Shown here piece by piece: positions 7,708 to 15,617 of a DNA stretch of 15,699 nucleotides. Position 1 is the stretch's first letter, and each line of letters opens with the position of its first letter. This DNA comes from CAIMZW01 sp037133095 (GTDB lineage: Bacteria > Actinomycetota > Actinomycetes > Nanopelagicales > Nanopelagicaceae). Both the position numbers and the translations under genes were made by a program. Below the pieces are notes generated by a model. That model searched no databases. It was not told where the DNA came from and was given only the letters and a program-made list of their open reading frames with translations. The stretch is taken from contig JBAXOT010000036.1 in assembly GCA_037133095.1 (NCBI GenBank), forward strand, positions 1 to 15,699, given 5' to 3'.

Positions 7708-8309
7708 TTGCGTCGATATCTGGTCTAGTTATGGCAAACACGGGAAGTACCGCAACGGTGGAAATTGGCGGCGTTGGGTTGCAGATTCAGATCTCCCCTC
7801 GCATTTCTGTCGGTCTAGCGGTGGGGGAACGGGTCCATCTCTTCACCTCGCTCATGGTGCGCGAAGATTCCCTGACACTCTTTGGCTTTGAGAGCCAAGA
7901 GGCTAAAGATTTTTTTGAACTCTTACAGACAGTTACGGGAATCGGACCAAAAGTTGCCCAAGCCGCTTTGAGCGTCTTTGACGTCAACGATCTTGCTCAT
8001 GCCATTGTTAATGATGATGGTGGGCGCCTGGAAAAAATTCCGGGATTGGGGAAAAAAGGTGCCGCGCGGGTGCTCTTGGAGTTGAAAGAGAAAGCAGCGC
8101 CTTATCTTGGCATTGCAAGGGCTCCGGCAGTGGCGGAACAATCGTGGCGAATTCCGGTTGAAACTGGTTTGGCTAACTTGGGTTTCTCTCCGCGGGAAAG
8201 TAAAGAGAGCGTCGATGCGCTGGCTCGTGAAGTAGGAGAAACTGGCGAAAGTATGGAATTGAGCGCTTTGCTGCGTCGCGCCCTGCAGATGAGAGGTCAG
8301 GGGAGATGA
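7704..8309 (+). CDS. ruvA: Holliday junction DNA helicase subunit RuvA
   Basis: The junction-recognition subunit, 201 residues. It forms tetramers that hold the open junction and load RuvB rings. The N-terminal OB fold (1-63) begins MIASISGLVMA; two helix-hairpin-helix motifs follow, TVTGIGPKVAQAAL and IPGLGKKGAARVLLELK (about 76-130); a flexible linker and the C-terminal RuvB-binding domain (about 150-200, NLGFSPRESKESVDAL) complete it. ATG 7704 overlaps the ruvC stop by 4 nt, and its own stop overlaps ruvB by 4 nt, so the three subunits look translationally coupled. Confidence 0.97.
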   Translation: MIASISGLVMANTGSTATVEIGGVGLQIQISPRISVGLAVGERVHLFTSLMVREDSLTLFGFESQEAKDFFELLQTVTGIGPKVAQAALSVFDVNDLAHAIVNDDGGRLEKIPGLGKKGAARVLLELKEKAAPYLGIARAPAVAEQSWRIPVETGLANLGFSPRESKESVDALAREVGETGESMELSALLRRALQMRGQGR

Positions 8310-9346
8310 TCGAAGAGGAACAAGATGAAGATAGATTTCAAGAACAAGCTCTTCGACCTAAAACACTGAAGGAGTTTGTTGGGCAAACTCGCGTTTCCGA
8401 TCAAATCGACTTGCTTTTATCTGCCTCGCGAAATCGCAAATCCCCCGCTGATCACATTCTGCTTTCGGGACCACCGGGATTGGGCAAAACCACACTGGCA
8501 ATGATTGTGGCTTCGGAAATGGGAGCACCCATTCGAATTACCAGCGGTCCAGCGATTCAGCATGCGGGAGATTTAGCCTCGATTCTTTCCTCTCTCGTAG
8601 AAGGGGAAATACTTTTTCTAGATGAGATTCACCGGATGTCCCGACCTGCCGAAGAGTTGCTCTATCTAGCCATGGAAGATTTTCGAGTAGATGTCATCGT
8701 GGGCAAAGGCGCTGGTGCGACCGCGATTCCGTTGGAGTTACCGCACTTCACCTTGGTGGGGGCGACCACCCGTGCTGGACTTCTGCCGAGTCCGTTGCGT
8801 GATCGTTTTGGCTTCACGGCCCAGTTGGATTACTACTCGGATTCAGATCTTTCTCACATTGTTGAACGAAGTGCATTATTGCTGAACGTGGCCATCGAGA
8901 ATTCAGCGATAGCGGAGATTGGATCACGTTCTCGGGGCACACCTCGCGTAGCCAATCGATTGCTTCGGCGGGTTCGGGACTACTCTCAAGTTCACGGCAC
9001 TGGCGAGATAACTTTTGCAGATACCCAATCAGCGCTGGAAATGTACGAAGTAGATCGTTTGGGGCTCGATCGTCTCGATCAATCGGTTCTCGAGGCGTTG
9101 ATTCATCGGTTCAATGGTGGTCCAGTAGGGATTTCAACTCTCGCGATGGCTATTGGGGAAGAGGCAGAGACCTTGGAGAGCTTGGCTGAACCCTTCCTCG
9201 TCCGGATGGGTTTTCTGGCTAGAACGCCTCGTGGCCGGATTGCGACCGCGCTCGGGTGGAACCATCTGGGGCTGGCTGCCCCCGCCAACCAAGAAAGTGG
9301 CGCTCCAACGCTCGCGCTTTTCGACACGCCAGCCAATGATGCCTAG
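8306..9346 (+). CDS. ruvB: Holliday junction branch-migration ATPase RuvB
   Basis: An AAA+ motor of 346 residues that pumps DNA through the RuvA-bound junction as paired hexamers. Visible motifs: Walker A GPPGLGKTT (55-63), Walker B LFLDEIHR (103-110), sensor 1 GATTRAG (152-158), the arginine finger in SPLRDRFG (R165/R167) and sensor 2 in GTPRVANRLLRR (R214). A winged-helix domain follows (about 265-335, HRFNGGPVGISTLA, with the usual FLVRMGFLARTPRGR). The start overlaps ruvA (ATGA); purines AGAGG and GGGGAG precede it. Unlike in most Actinobacteria, yajC does not follow. Confidence 0.97.
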   Translation: MIEEEQDEDRFQEQALRPKTLKEFVGQTRVSDQIDLLLSASRNRKSPADHILLSGPPGLGKTTLAMIVASEMGAPIRITSGPAIQHAGDLASILSSLVEGEILFLDEIHRMSRPAEELLYLAMEDFRVDVIVGKGAGATAIPLELPHFTLVGATTRAGLLPSPLRDRFGFTAQLDYYSDSDLSHIVERSALLLNVAIENSAIAEIGSRSRGTPRVANRLLRRVRDYSQVHGTGEITFADTQSALEMYEVDRLGLDRLDQSVLEALIHRFNGGPVGISTLAMAIGEEAETLESLAEPFLVRMGFLARTPRGRIATALGWNHLGLAAPANQESGAPTLALFDTPANDA

Positions 9347-9357
9347 ACTTGCCCCTC

Positions 9358-10908
9358 ATGTCGGCACAAACTTCTAAAGCGCTCAAATCTCCTGGACATT
9401 CGGGACGAAATATCGCCATTCTCTTTCTGGTGATTATCGGTTTCTCGGTCTTGGCGGTCTTCCAAGGCGCAACAAAGATCAAGCTCGGTCTCGACCTTCG
9501 CGGCGGAACCAGCGTCACGCTCCAACCTCGAGTCTCCACGGGTGGAAAAGTCACCTCAGCGGCCATTGACCAAGCGGTCTCCATCATTCGCCAGCGCGTC
9601 AACTCGCTCGGTGTTGCCGAATCCGAAGTTTCGGCTCAGGGCAGTGGTACCAATCGCCAAATCGTGATTTCGGTGCCAGGTGAGACTGGACGACGCATCG
9701 TAGAGTTGGTCGGCCAAACGGCTGAATTGCGTTTCCGCCAAGTTTTGTATGAGGGTGGTCCAAGCGCGACAATCGCTGGCACCGTATCTACGACGCCAAA
9801 GACCGCGACCGCGCCAGCAAAGAACGTGGCCACGTTAGCCACAGGAGTTACCGCTGCGCTCAACACCCAATTTGCCGCCCTAGATTGCGCCAAAGCAGCC
9901 AATCGTCAAGGTGGCGGAGTAGATAATCCCAACGGGACCATCATCTCCTGCAGCCGCAACGGTGACGCGAAATATATTTTGGCGCCTGCCGAGGTTCTTG
10001 GCAGCCAAGTTTCCACCGCAAGTGCCGCGATCGACCAACAAACAGGTAGTGGTTGGTACGTATTATTGAACTTCAATGGTGATGGAACCAAGAAATTTGG
10101 CGCGCTCACTACTCGAGTCACAAAATTGACGTCTCCGCTCAATCAGGTTGCTATCGTGCTTGATGGTTTGGTCGTATCTGCACCACGAATCAACGAGGCC
10201 ATCAATTCGGGAAATGCGCAGATCACGGGCAACTTCACTCAGACAGATGCCACAGATTTAGCCAACGTTCTCAAATATGGCGCCTTACCATTGGCCTTCG
10301 ATCGTGGCGAAGTACAGCAAATTTCACCAACTCTTGGATCTGATCAACTGCACGCCGGAATTTTGGCCGGGTTAATTGGTCTTGCCCTGGTGCTCATCTA
10401 TTCCTTCCTTTACTACCGTGGTCTTGGATTCGTTTCCTTCGGTTCCTTGTTGGTGGCATCCAGCATTACCTATCTCTCCTTCTTGCTCCTCGGAAAATGG
10501 ATTGGTTTCACCTTGACTCTGGCTGGAATTGCCGGCGCCATCGTCTCTATTGGTATTACCGCGGACTCATTCATTGTTTACTTCGAGCGTCTGCGCGATG
10601 AAGTCCGAGAAGGTCGATCACTGCGTACCGCAGTAGAGGCTGGTTGGATTCGGGCCAGACACACCATCATCGTGGCCGACTTGGTCTCATTGATTGCTGC
10701 CGTTTTGTTGTACTTCTTTGCAGTAGGTGGCGTTCGAGGATTTGCCTTTACTTTAGGTCTCACCACTTTGGTGGATCTCTTGGTTGTCTTCTTCTTCACT
10801 AAGCCGCTCGTAACCGTGCTCTCGCGAGTTCCGTTCTACGCGCATGGCCGTCCATTGTCAGGTCTGTCATCCAAAAGCTTGGGTGTAGTAATTGGAAAGG
10901 AGGCGTAA
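9358..10908 (+). CDS. secD: Protein translocase subunit SecD
   Basis: An RND-superfamily membrane protein of 516 residues that, with SecF, uses the proton gradient to help pull exported proteins across the membrane. TM1 is at about 18-36, then the hallmark LGLDLRGGTSV (43-53), a large periplasm-equivalent P1 domain, and five TM segments at about 333-353, 356-378, 383-405, 435-456 and 462-486. D403 in GITADSFIVYFERLRDE corresponds to the membrane aspartate needed for proton use. C177 and C198 lie in the external domain and could form a disulfide. ATG 9358 is the likely start; an in-frame TTG at 9349 would add three residues. Neither start has a recognisable ribosome-binding site, which is odd in this well-signposted region. 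Confidence 0.96.
   Translation: MSAQTSKALKSPGHSGRNIAILFLVIIGFSVLAVFQGATKIKLGLDLRGGTSVTLQPRVSTGGKVTSAAIDQAVSIIRQRVNSLGVAESEVSAQGSGTNRQIVISVPGETGRRIVELVGQTAELRFRQVLYEGGPSATIAGTVSTTPKTATAPAKNVATLATGVTAALNTQFAALDCAKAANRQGGGVDNPNGTIISCSRNGDAKYILAPAEVLGSQVSTASAAIDQQTGSGWYVLLNFNGDGTKKFGALTTRVTKLTSPLNQVAIVLDGLVVSAPRINEAINSGNAQITGNFTQTDATDLANVLKYGALPLAFDRGEVQQISPTLGSDQLHAGILAGLIGLALVLIYSFLYYRGLGFVSFGSLLVASSITYLSFLLLGKWIGFTLTLAGIAGAIVSIGITADSFIVYFERLRDEVREGRSLRTAVEAGWIRARHTIIVADLVSLIAAVLLYFFAVGGVRGFAFTLGLTTLVDLLVVFFFTKPLVTVLSRVPFYAHGRPLSGLSSKSLGVVIGKEA
10896..10903 (+). promoter_or_regulatory. Near-perfect Shine-Dalgarno of secF inside secD
   Basis: AAAGGAGG ends 8 nt before ATG 10912 and lies within the last codons of secD. 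It fixes the secF start and contrasts with the missing sites at secD and relA. Confidence 0.75.
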
Positions 10909-10911
10909 GCC

Positions 10912-12003
10912 ATGAGTTCACTATCAGGTCTTGGTGGCCGTCTTTATCGCGGTGAAACTTCAGTCGATTTCATTGCCAAGCGTCGCCGTTGGTATGCCTT
11001 ATCAGGTCTGGTCATCATCATTTCGGCTGTGGCACTCGGAGTCCAAGGACTCAAGCTCGGCATCGAATTTAAGGGTGGCTCAGCGTTCACTGTTACTTCG
11101 CCGTCAGGCACCATTGCCGATGCAAATTCAGCATTAGCTGATGCCGGAATCAAGAGCGAATCTGTCGTTCAGAAAATTGGTTCGGATAAGTTCCGAATTC
11201 AAACGGGTGCACTCAGCAATGCGCAATCCAATGCACTCCAAGATGCCTTGGTTAAACATTTCAATGTCAACATCAACACCATTGATACCCAAAGTATCGG
11301 ACCTTCATGGGGTAAGGAAATTACGCACAAGGCGCTGTACGGACTCATCGGATTTATCGTCGTTGTCATGGGTTATTTGGCTCTGGCTTTCGAACCGAAG
11401 ATGGCGATCGCGGCCATTGTCGCGGTAGTACACGATGTATTCATTACCGTAGGAATTTATGCCCTGGTCGGATTTGATGTCACGCCCGCGACTGTTATTG
11501 GTTTCCTCACCATTTTGGGCTATTCGCTGTATGACACCGTCGTTGTCTTCGACAAAGTTCGCGAGAACACTCGGACAATCACCAGCACTGCTAAGTGGAC
11601 GTACTCGCAAGCGGCGAACCGTGCTGTCAACCAGACCTTAGTTCGATCAATGAACACCTCATTGATCGCACTTCTTCCAGTGGCCTCTATTCTCTTTGTT
11701 GGCGCAGGTCTTCTCGGTGCCGGTACTTTGAAGGATTTGTCGCTAGCCCTTTTCATTGGACTCGCTACTGGTACCTATTCCTCCATCTTTATCGCCACTC
11801 CGATTTTGGCCAGCCTCCGCGAACGTGAGCCTGCTATGCAAGCCCTCGCCAAGCGTGTTTCAGTTCGGAATGCGACTATGAACGCAGCAAATTCCACGTC
11901 CGTTGGCACTTCGACCAGCGAACAAGGTGCTTCCGCTGTGACAAAAGAGGTACGCGAACGCGGTCCTCGAAATCAACCAAAACGTAAACCTCGACGTCGT
12001 TAA
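10912..12003 (+). CDS. secF: Protein translocase subunit SecF
   Basis: The partner of SecD in the auxiliary SecDF export complex, 363 residues. TM1 is at about 28-46, followed by the GIEFKGGSAF hallmark (50-59), a short external P4 domain, and five TM segments between about 138 and 302. D208 in LGYSLYDTVVVFDKVREN is the conserved membrane aspartate region. The C terminus is a long, basic, disordered cytoplasmic tail after about residue 320, ending NQPKRKPRRR, as in many actinobacterial SecF proteins. It starts 3 nt after the secD stop. relA starts 6 nt after its own stop; the apt gene often found between them in Actinobacteria is absent. Confidence 0.96.
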   Translation: MSSLSGLGGRLYRGETSVDFIAKRRRWYALSGLVIIISAVALGVQGLKLGIEFKGGSAFTVTSPSGTIADANSALADAGIKSESVVQKIGSDKFRIQTGALSNAQSNALQDALVKHFNVNINTIDTQSIGPSWGKEITHKALYGLIGFIVVVMGYLALAFEPKMAIAAIVAVVHDVFITVGIYALVGFDVTPATVIGFLTILGYSLYDTVVVFDKVRENTRTITSTAKWTYSQAANRAVNQTLVRSMNTSLIALLPVASILFVGAGLLGAGTLKDLSLALFIGLATGTYSSIFIATPILASLREREPAMQALAKRVSVRNATMNAANSTSVGTSTSEQGASAVTKEVRERGPRNQPKRKPRRR

Positions 12004-12009
12004 CTTTTC

Positions 12010-14193
12010 ATGGATGTGATGATTGAGCAGCTGGCAACGCGCCTGCATGCCAATCATCCTTCTGCGTCTTTAGAAGAGTTAGATGCTGCTTTCCAGGCAG
12101 CCGCAAAGGCGCACGAAGGCCAAATGCGCAAGTCTGGCGAGGCATACATCACCCACCCAGTTGCAGTTGCCGAGATTCTTGCCGAACTAGGGTTGGATGA
12201 TGCGACGCTGAAAGCGGCTCTCCTGCATGACACGGTTGAAGATACCAAGATCACCTTGGAGACGATTCGCCGAGATTTTGGAAATGAAGTTGCCGATCTA
12301 GTTGATGGTGTTACAAAACTGGACAAATTAACTTATGGTCCCACTGCAGAGGCCGAGACCCTTCGCAAGATGGTGGTCGCCATGTCGCGGGATATTCGCG
12401 TTCTGGTTATCAAACTAGCCGATCGACTACACAATGCCAGGACATGGCAATATGTCTCGCCGGAAACCGCCAATCGAAAAGCACAAGAGACTCTAGATAT
12501 TTATGCGCCTCTTGCTCACCGGCTCGGGATGAATGCCATCAAGTGGGAGCTAGAAGACCTCTCTTTCCAAGTACTGGAACCTAAGAAGTATGAAGAGATC
12601 GAGAGATTAGTGGCCGATCGTTCGCCATCTCGATCCAAATTAACTTCAGAAGTTGTTTCACTCATCGAGCAAGATTTAGTGACCGACGGAATTACCGTGG
12701 CGAAGGTAATGGGCCGACAGAAGCATCTCTACAGCGTTTATCAAAAGATGGTGGTGCGCGGTCGAGATTTCAATGAGATCTATGACCTTGTAGGCATCCG
12801 AGTTCTGGTGGAGAACGTCCGGGATTGCTACGGCGTTCTTGGCGCAATTCATGCGCGATGGAGTCCGATTCCGGGTCGCTTCAAGGATTACATTGCCATG
12901 CCTAAGTTCAACCTCTATCAATCTCTACATACGACCGTCATTGGGCCAACGGGTAAAGCAGTAGAGATTCAAATTCGAACCTTTGATATGCATGCTCGCG
13001 CCGAATACGGAATCGCAGCCCATTGGAAATATAAATTAAAGGGCGACTCTGAGGCGGCATCCAACAAAGGCACTGATATGGCCTGGTTGCGGCAATTGCA
13101 TGAATGGCAGCAAGAGACAGAGGATGTCAGCGAATTTCTTGACACTCTTAGATACGACTTACGCACACCAGAAGTCTTTGTTTTCACTCCCAAAGGAAGT
13201 GTGATTGCGTTGCCGGCCGGTTCGACGCCCGTTGATTTCGCCTATGCGGTACACACAGAAGTGGGCAATCGTTGTGTCGGTGCAAAGGTCAATGGGAAGT
13301 TAAGCCCGTTGGAGGCGGCTCTCAATAATGGCGATGTGGTTGAGGTTGTGACCAACAAACATGAGAATGCCGGCCCAAGTCGAGACTGGTTGAATTTTGT
13401 TAAGTCCCCACGTGCCCGTTCGAAAATCAAAGCTTGGTTTTCCAAAGAGCGACGAGAAGAGGCCATTGAGGCTGGCCGAGAGTCGATCGGCCGACAAATG
13501 CGCAAGGCTGGGTTGCCGCTTCAAAAAATTTTCGCAGGTCAGGCGATTCTGCAACTCAGTCACGATCTTCGTTATCCAGATATTGAAAGCCTGTATGCAG
13601 CAGTCGGGAATGGGTATATCTCCGCCCAATTTGTCATTGAAAAAATAACCGCGAATTTAGGGGAGGATGGAGATTCTCACGTTCAGTCGAGCATTGAGCA
13701 CCTACTCCTCAATCAAACCCCGGCTCAAGATAGACGCGGAACTTCTGGTGTGGATGTCGAGGGTGCCGACGATCTATTGGTGAAACTTGCCCGGTGCTGC
13801 GCACCAGTGCCTGGTGATGAAATAGTCGGATTCGTCACTCGTGGAAGTGGCGTATCTATACATCGAACCGATTGCGTAAATATCGCAGATTTGCGCGAAC
13901 ATCAAGGCGATCGAATTGTTTCAGTGAAGTGGAATCTCAGTGCGAAAACACTCTTTCTGGTGAATATTCAACTTGAGGCTCTAGACCGGAGTCGCTTGCT
14001 CTCTGATGTCACTAGAACTCTTTCGGATCAGCACGTCAATATTCTTAATGCGGCAGTTAGCACATCAAAAGATCGAACAGCGATTCTTCGATTCACCTTT
14101 GAAATGGCAGACGCCTCGCACTTGGACGCTGTTTTATCTGCAGTCCGAAATGTCGAAGGCGTCTACGATGTATATCGAGTTACAAACAACTAG
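12010..14193 (+). CDS. relA: Bifunctional (p)ppGpp synthetase/hydrolase (Rel)
   Basis: A long RSH-family stringent-response enzyme, 727 residues. The N-terminal HD hydrolase has H49, HDTVED (73-78) and D138 in LADRLHN, so hydrolysis should be intact. The synthetase domain has RFKD (290-293) rather than the EFDD-type motif of monofunctional RelA, then YIAMPKFNLYQSLHTTV and VEIQIRTFDMHARAEYGIAAHWKYK. The regulatory half holds a TGS domain (about 386-447), the zinc-finger/CC region (C596, C597, H618, C622) and a C-terminal ACT domain (about 648-722). Together these indicate a Rel able both to make and to degrade (p)ppGpp. ATG 12010 is the first start after secF; ATG 12019 is in frame. No ribosome-binding site precedes either. 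The stop overlaps the convergent DUF349 gene by 4 nt. Confidence 0.96.
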   Translation: MDVMIEQLATRLHANHPSASLEELDAAFQAAAKAHEGQMRKSGEAYITHPVAVAEILAELGLDDATLKAALLHDTVEDTKITLETIRRDFGNEVADLVDGVTKLDKLTYGPTAEAETLRKMVVAMSRDIRVLVIKLADRLHNARTWQYVSPETANRKAQETLDIYAPLAHRLGMNAIKWELEDLSFQVLEPKKYEEIERLVADRSPSRSKLTSEVVSLIEQDLVTDGITVAKVMGRQKHLYSVYQKMVVRGRDFNEIYDLVGIRVLVENVRDCYGVLGAIHARWSPIPGRFKDYIAMPKFNLYQSLHTTVIGPTGKAVEIQIRTFDMHARAEYGIAAHWKYKLKGDSEAASNKGTDMAWLRQLHEWQQETEDVSEFLDTLRYDLRTPEVFVFTPKGSVIALPAGSTPVDFAYAVHTEVGNRCVGAKVNGKLSPLEAALNNGDVVEVVTNKHENAGPSRDWLNFVKSPRARSKIKAWFSKERREEAIEAGRESIGRQMRKAGLPLQKIFAGQAILQLSHDLRYPDIESLYAAVGNGYISAQFVIEKITANLGEDGDSHVQSSIEHLLLNQTPAQDRRGTSGVDVEGADDLLVKLARCCAPVPGDEIVGFVTRGSGVSIHRTDCVNIADLREHQGDRIVSVKWNLSAKTLFLVNIQLEALDRSRLLSDVTRTLSDQHVNILNAAVSTSKDRTAILRFTFEMADASHLDAVLSAVRNVEGVYDVYRVTNN

Positions 14194-15506
14194 TTCTTCT
14201 TGAATTCAGATAACCCTTTTTGGGCTTCGGCCAACCAAACCTTTCGGGCTTCGGCGGCTTCGCGCGCAACCTTGGCTTTTGCAGCGTTACCTGCGGCATC
14301 CGCTTTCGTCGCCTGGAGTTCATAATTGGCAATCGCATCAATCAAACCTTGCACGACATCGTTGGCTCGAGCAATGGCGGTTGGGTCGGTGCGACGATAA
14401 TGCTCTTGCTCTAACGTATCGAGAGCATCTTCTACTTTGGCCAAACGGGCATCGAGACCAGCGCGTTTACTGCGCTCGGTCATGCCGATCTTCTGCCACT
14501 GATCCATTAAATCTCGGAAAGCGCGCTTTCCAGAGGATAAGTCTTTGAACGGAAGAAGTGCTTCGAATTGCACGATCAACTCTTCCCGCTTGGCGAGATT
14601 AACCGTCATAGTCTCTTGACGTCGATCTAGGTCCACATTCTTTGCCGCGAAGAATTGGTCTTGAGCAGCCTTGAACTTTGCCCACATCTTCGCATCTACA
14701 GCTGGCTTTCCTCGGCCGGTCGCCTTCCAGGCATCCATTAACTCTTTGAACTTGCGGGCAGTAGGCAACCATTCAGTTGAGGTGGCGAGAGCCTCGGCCT
14801 CTTTAACAATGGCCTCTTTTTTAGCTTGAACTTCAGTATGGGTGGCCTCTAAAGAGGCAAAGTGGGTGCGCCGACGCTTATCAAATTTGTTTCGTGACGA
14901 CGAGAAACGCTTCCAGAGGTCCGCGTCTGTCTTCTTGTCCAGGCGAGGGGCAACTTTCCACTCATCGAGCAAAACTTTAAGGCGCTCACTTGTGCTCTTC
15001 CAGTTCTCTGAAAGTGCCAACGATTCTGCCTCAACGACGAGCTTCTCTTTGGCTTCGACGGTTTGAGCGCGCTTGGCCTCTTTAACGGCATTCTCAATTT
15101 CTTTGCGCTCCTGGTACGCCGCGCGATGGTCTTCAATAAGCGAAGGAATTTGCTCGACCGAAGCGGCGAGCGTGACGAGATCGCCAACACCGTTTAGCGA
15201 AGCAACCTGATCGCGCAACTTTGAAACCGCCGTGGCGGCATCGGAGGGCACCATGGCACCACTCTTAATTCGAGCCGCTAGTAATGCGACTTCGGAGGCT
15301 AGGGCCTCAAACTTGCGCACGAAATAGGCGAGCGCTTCCTCAGGGGTCTTACCTGGGTAGGAACCGACGGCACGTTCGCCATCTGCGGTTCGAACAAATA
15401 CGGTGCCATCTTCTGCAACGCGACCAAAGGCCGATGGGTCACCAACCAAAGCTGAGGCTGCCGATACTGCGACAGGTTGAACTGTGTCTGCTGGGTTGAT
15501 CTCCAT
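14190..15506 (-). CDS. DUF349 domain protein, coiled-coil, unknown function
   Basis: A 438-residue, highly charged, mostly helical cytoplasmic protein. An N-terminal segment FGRVAEDGTVFVRTADGERAVGSY (27-50) with PEEALAYFVRKFEAL (55-69) is typical of the actinobacterial members. Three DUF349 units follow, about 153-217, 229-296 and 306-362, each with a W near the middle (DEWK, DAWK, DQWQ) and each about 65-75 residues from the next; a long helical tail rich in Ala and Lys ends the protein. No enzyme motif is visible; DUF349 proteins have no settled function. The start ATG 15506 has AAAGGAG 5 nt upstream on the minus strand. It is convergent with relA, a pairing also seen in other Actinobacteria. 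Confidence 0.93.
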   Translation of the reverse strand: MEINPADTVQPVAVSAASALVGDPSAFGRVAEDGTVFVRTADGERAVGSYPGKTPEEALAYFVRKFEALASEVALLAARIKSGAMVPSDAATAVSKLRDQVASLNGVGDLVTLAASVEQIPSLIEDHRAAYQERKEIENAVKEAKRAQTVEAKEKLVVEAESLALSENWKSTSERLKVLLDEWKVAPRLDKKTDADLWKRFSSSRNKFDKRRRTHFASLEATHTEVQAKKEAIVKEAEALATSTEWLPTARKFKELMDAWKATGRGKPAVDAKMWAKFKAAQDQFFAAKNVDLDRRQETMTVNLAKREELIVQFEALLPFKDLSSGKRAFRDLMDQWQKIGMTERSKRAGLDARLAKVEDALDTLEQEHYRRTDPTAIARANDVVQGLIDAIANYELQATKADAAGNAAKAKVAREAAEARKVWLAEAQKGLSEFKKN

Positions 15507-15617
15507 AATTACTCCTTTAGTTGCGCGTCACTCGCTGAGGGCGAGCTTCGTTATCGTCATTCTGATGGTGCGAAATGAAATAAAACGAGGTCTAAAGGTA
15601 CCCTGAACCTCGTTATT
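15507..15617 (-). promoter_or_regulatory. Leader region of the DUF349 gene
   Basis: Non-coding DNA upstream of the DUF349 start. Read on the minus strand it holds a terminator-like stem (15584-15614), a 5-bp stem CTCGC/GCGAG with a 5-nt loop (15531-15545) and the ribosome-binding site AAAGGAG (15512-15518). A promoter probably lies between the two stems, but no convincing -35/-10 pair could be picked by eye. Confidence 0.4.
15574..15614 (-). terminator. Terminator-like inverted repeat
   Basis: AACGAGGT (15584-15591) and ACCTCGTT (15607-15614) are perfect 8-bp inverted arms around a 15-nt loop that contains GGTACC. On the minus strand the second arm is followed by TTATTTCATTTC, a T-rich tract; on the plus strand no T tract follows. 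It therefore looks like a minus-strand terminator for a gene beyond the right edge, or an attenuator in the DUF349 leader. Confidence 0.45.

Noticed and set aside
9219..9602. Minus-strand open frame across the ruvB-secD junction
   Set aside because: It overlaps two firmly identified genes on the other strand and its translation shows no domain pattern.
9825..9960. Insertion in SecD with two cysteines as a novel domain
   Set aside because: Actinobacterial SecD proteins commonly carry a variable, cysteine-containing stretch in this external region, so it is not unusual.
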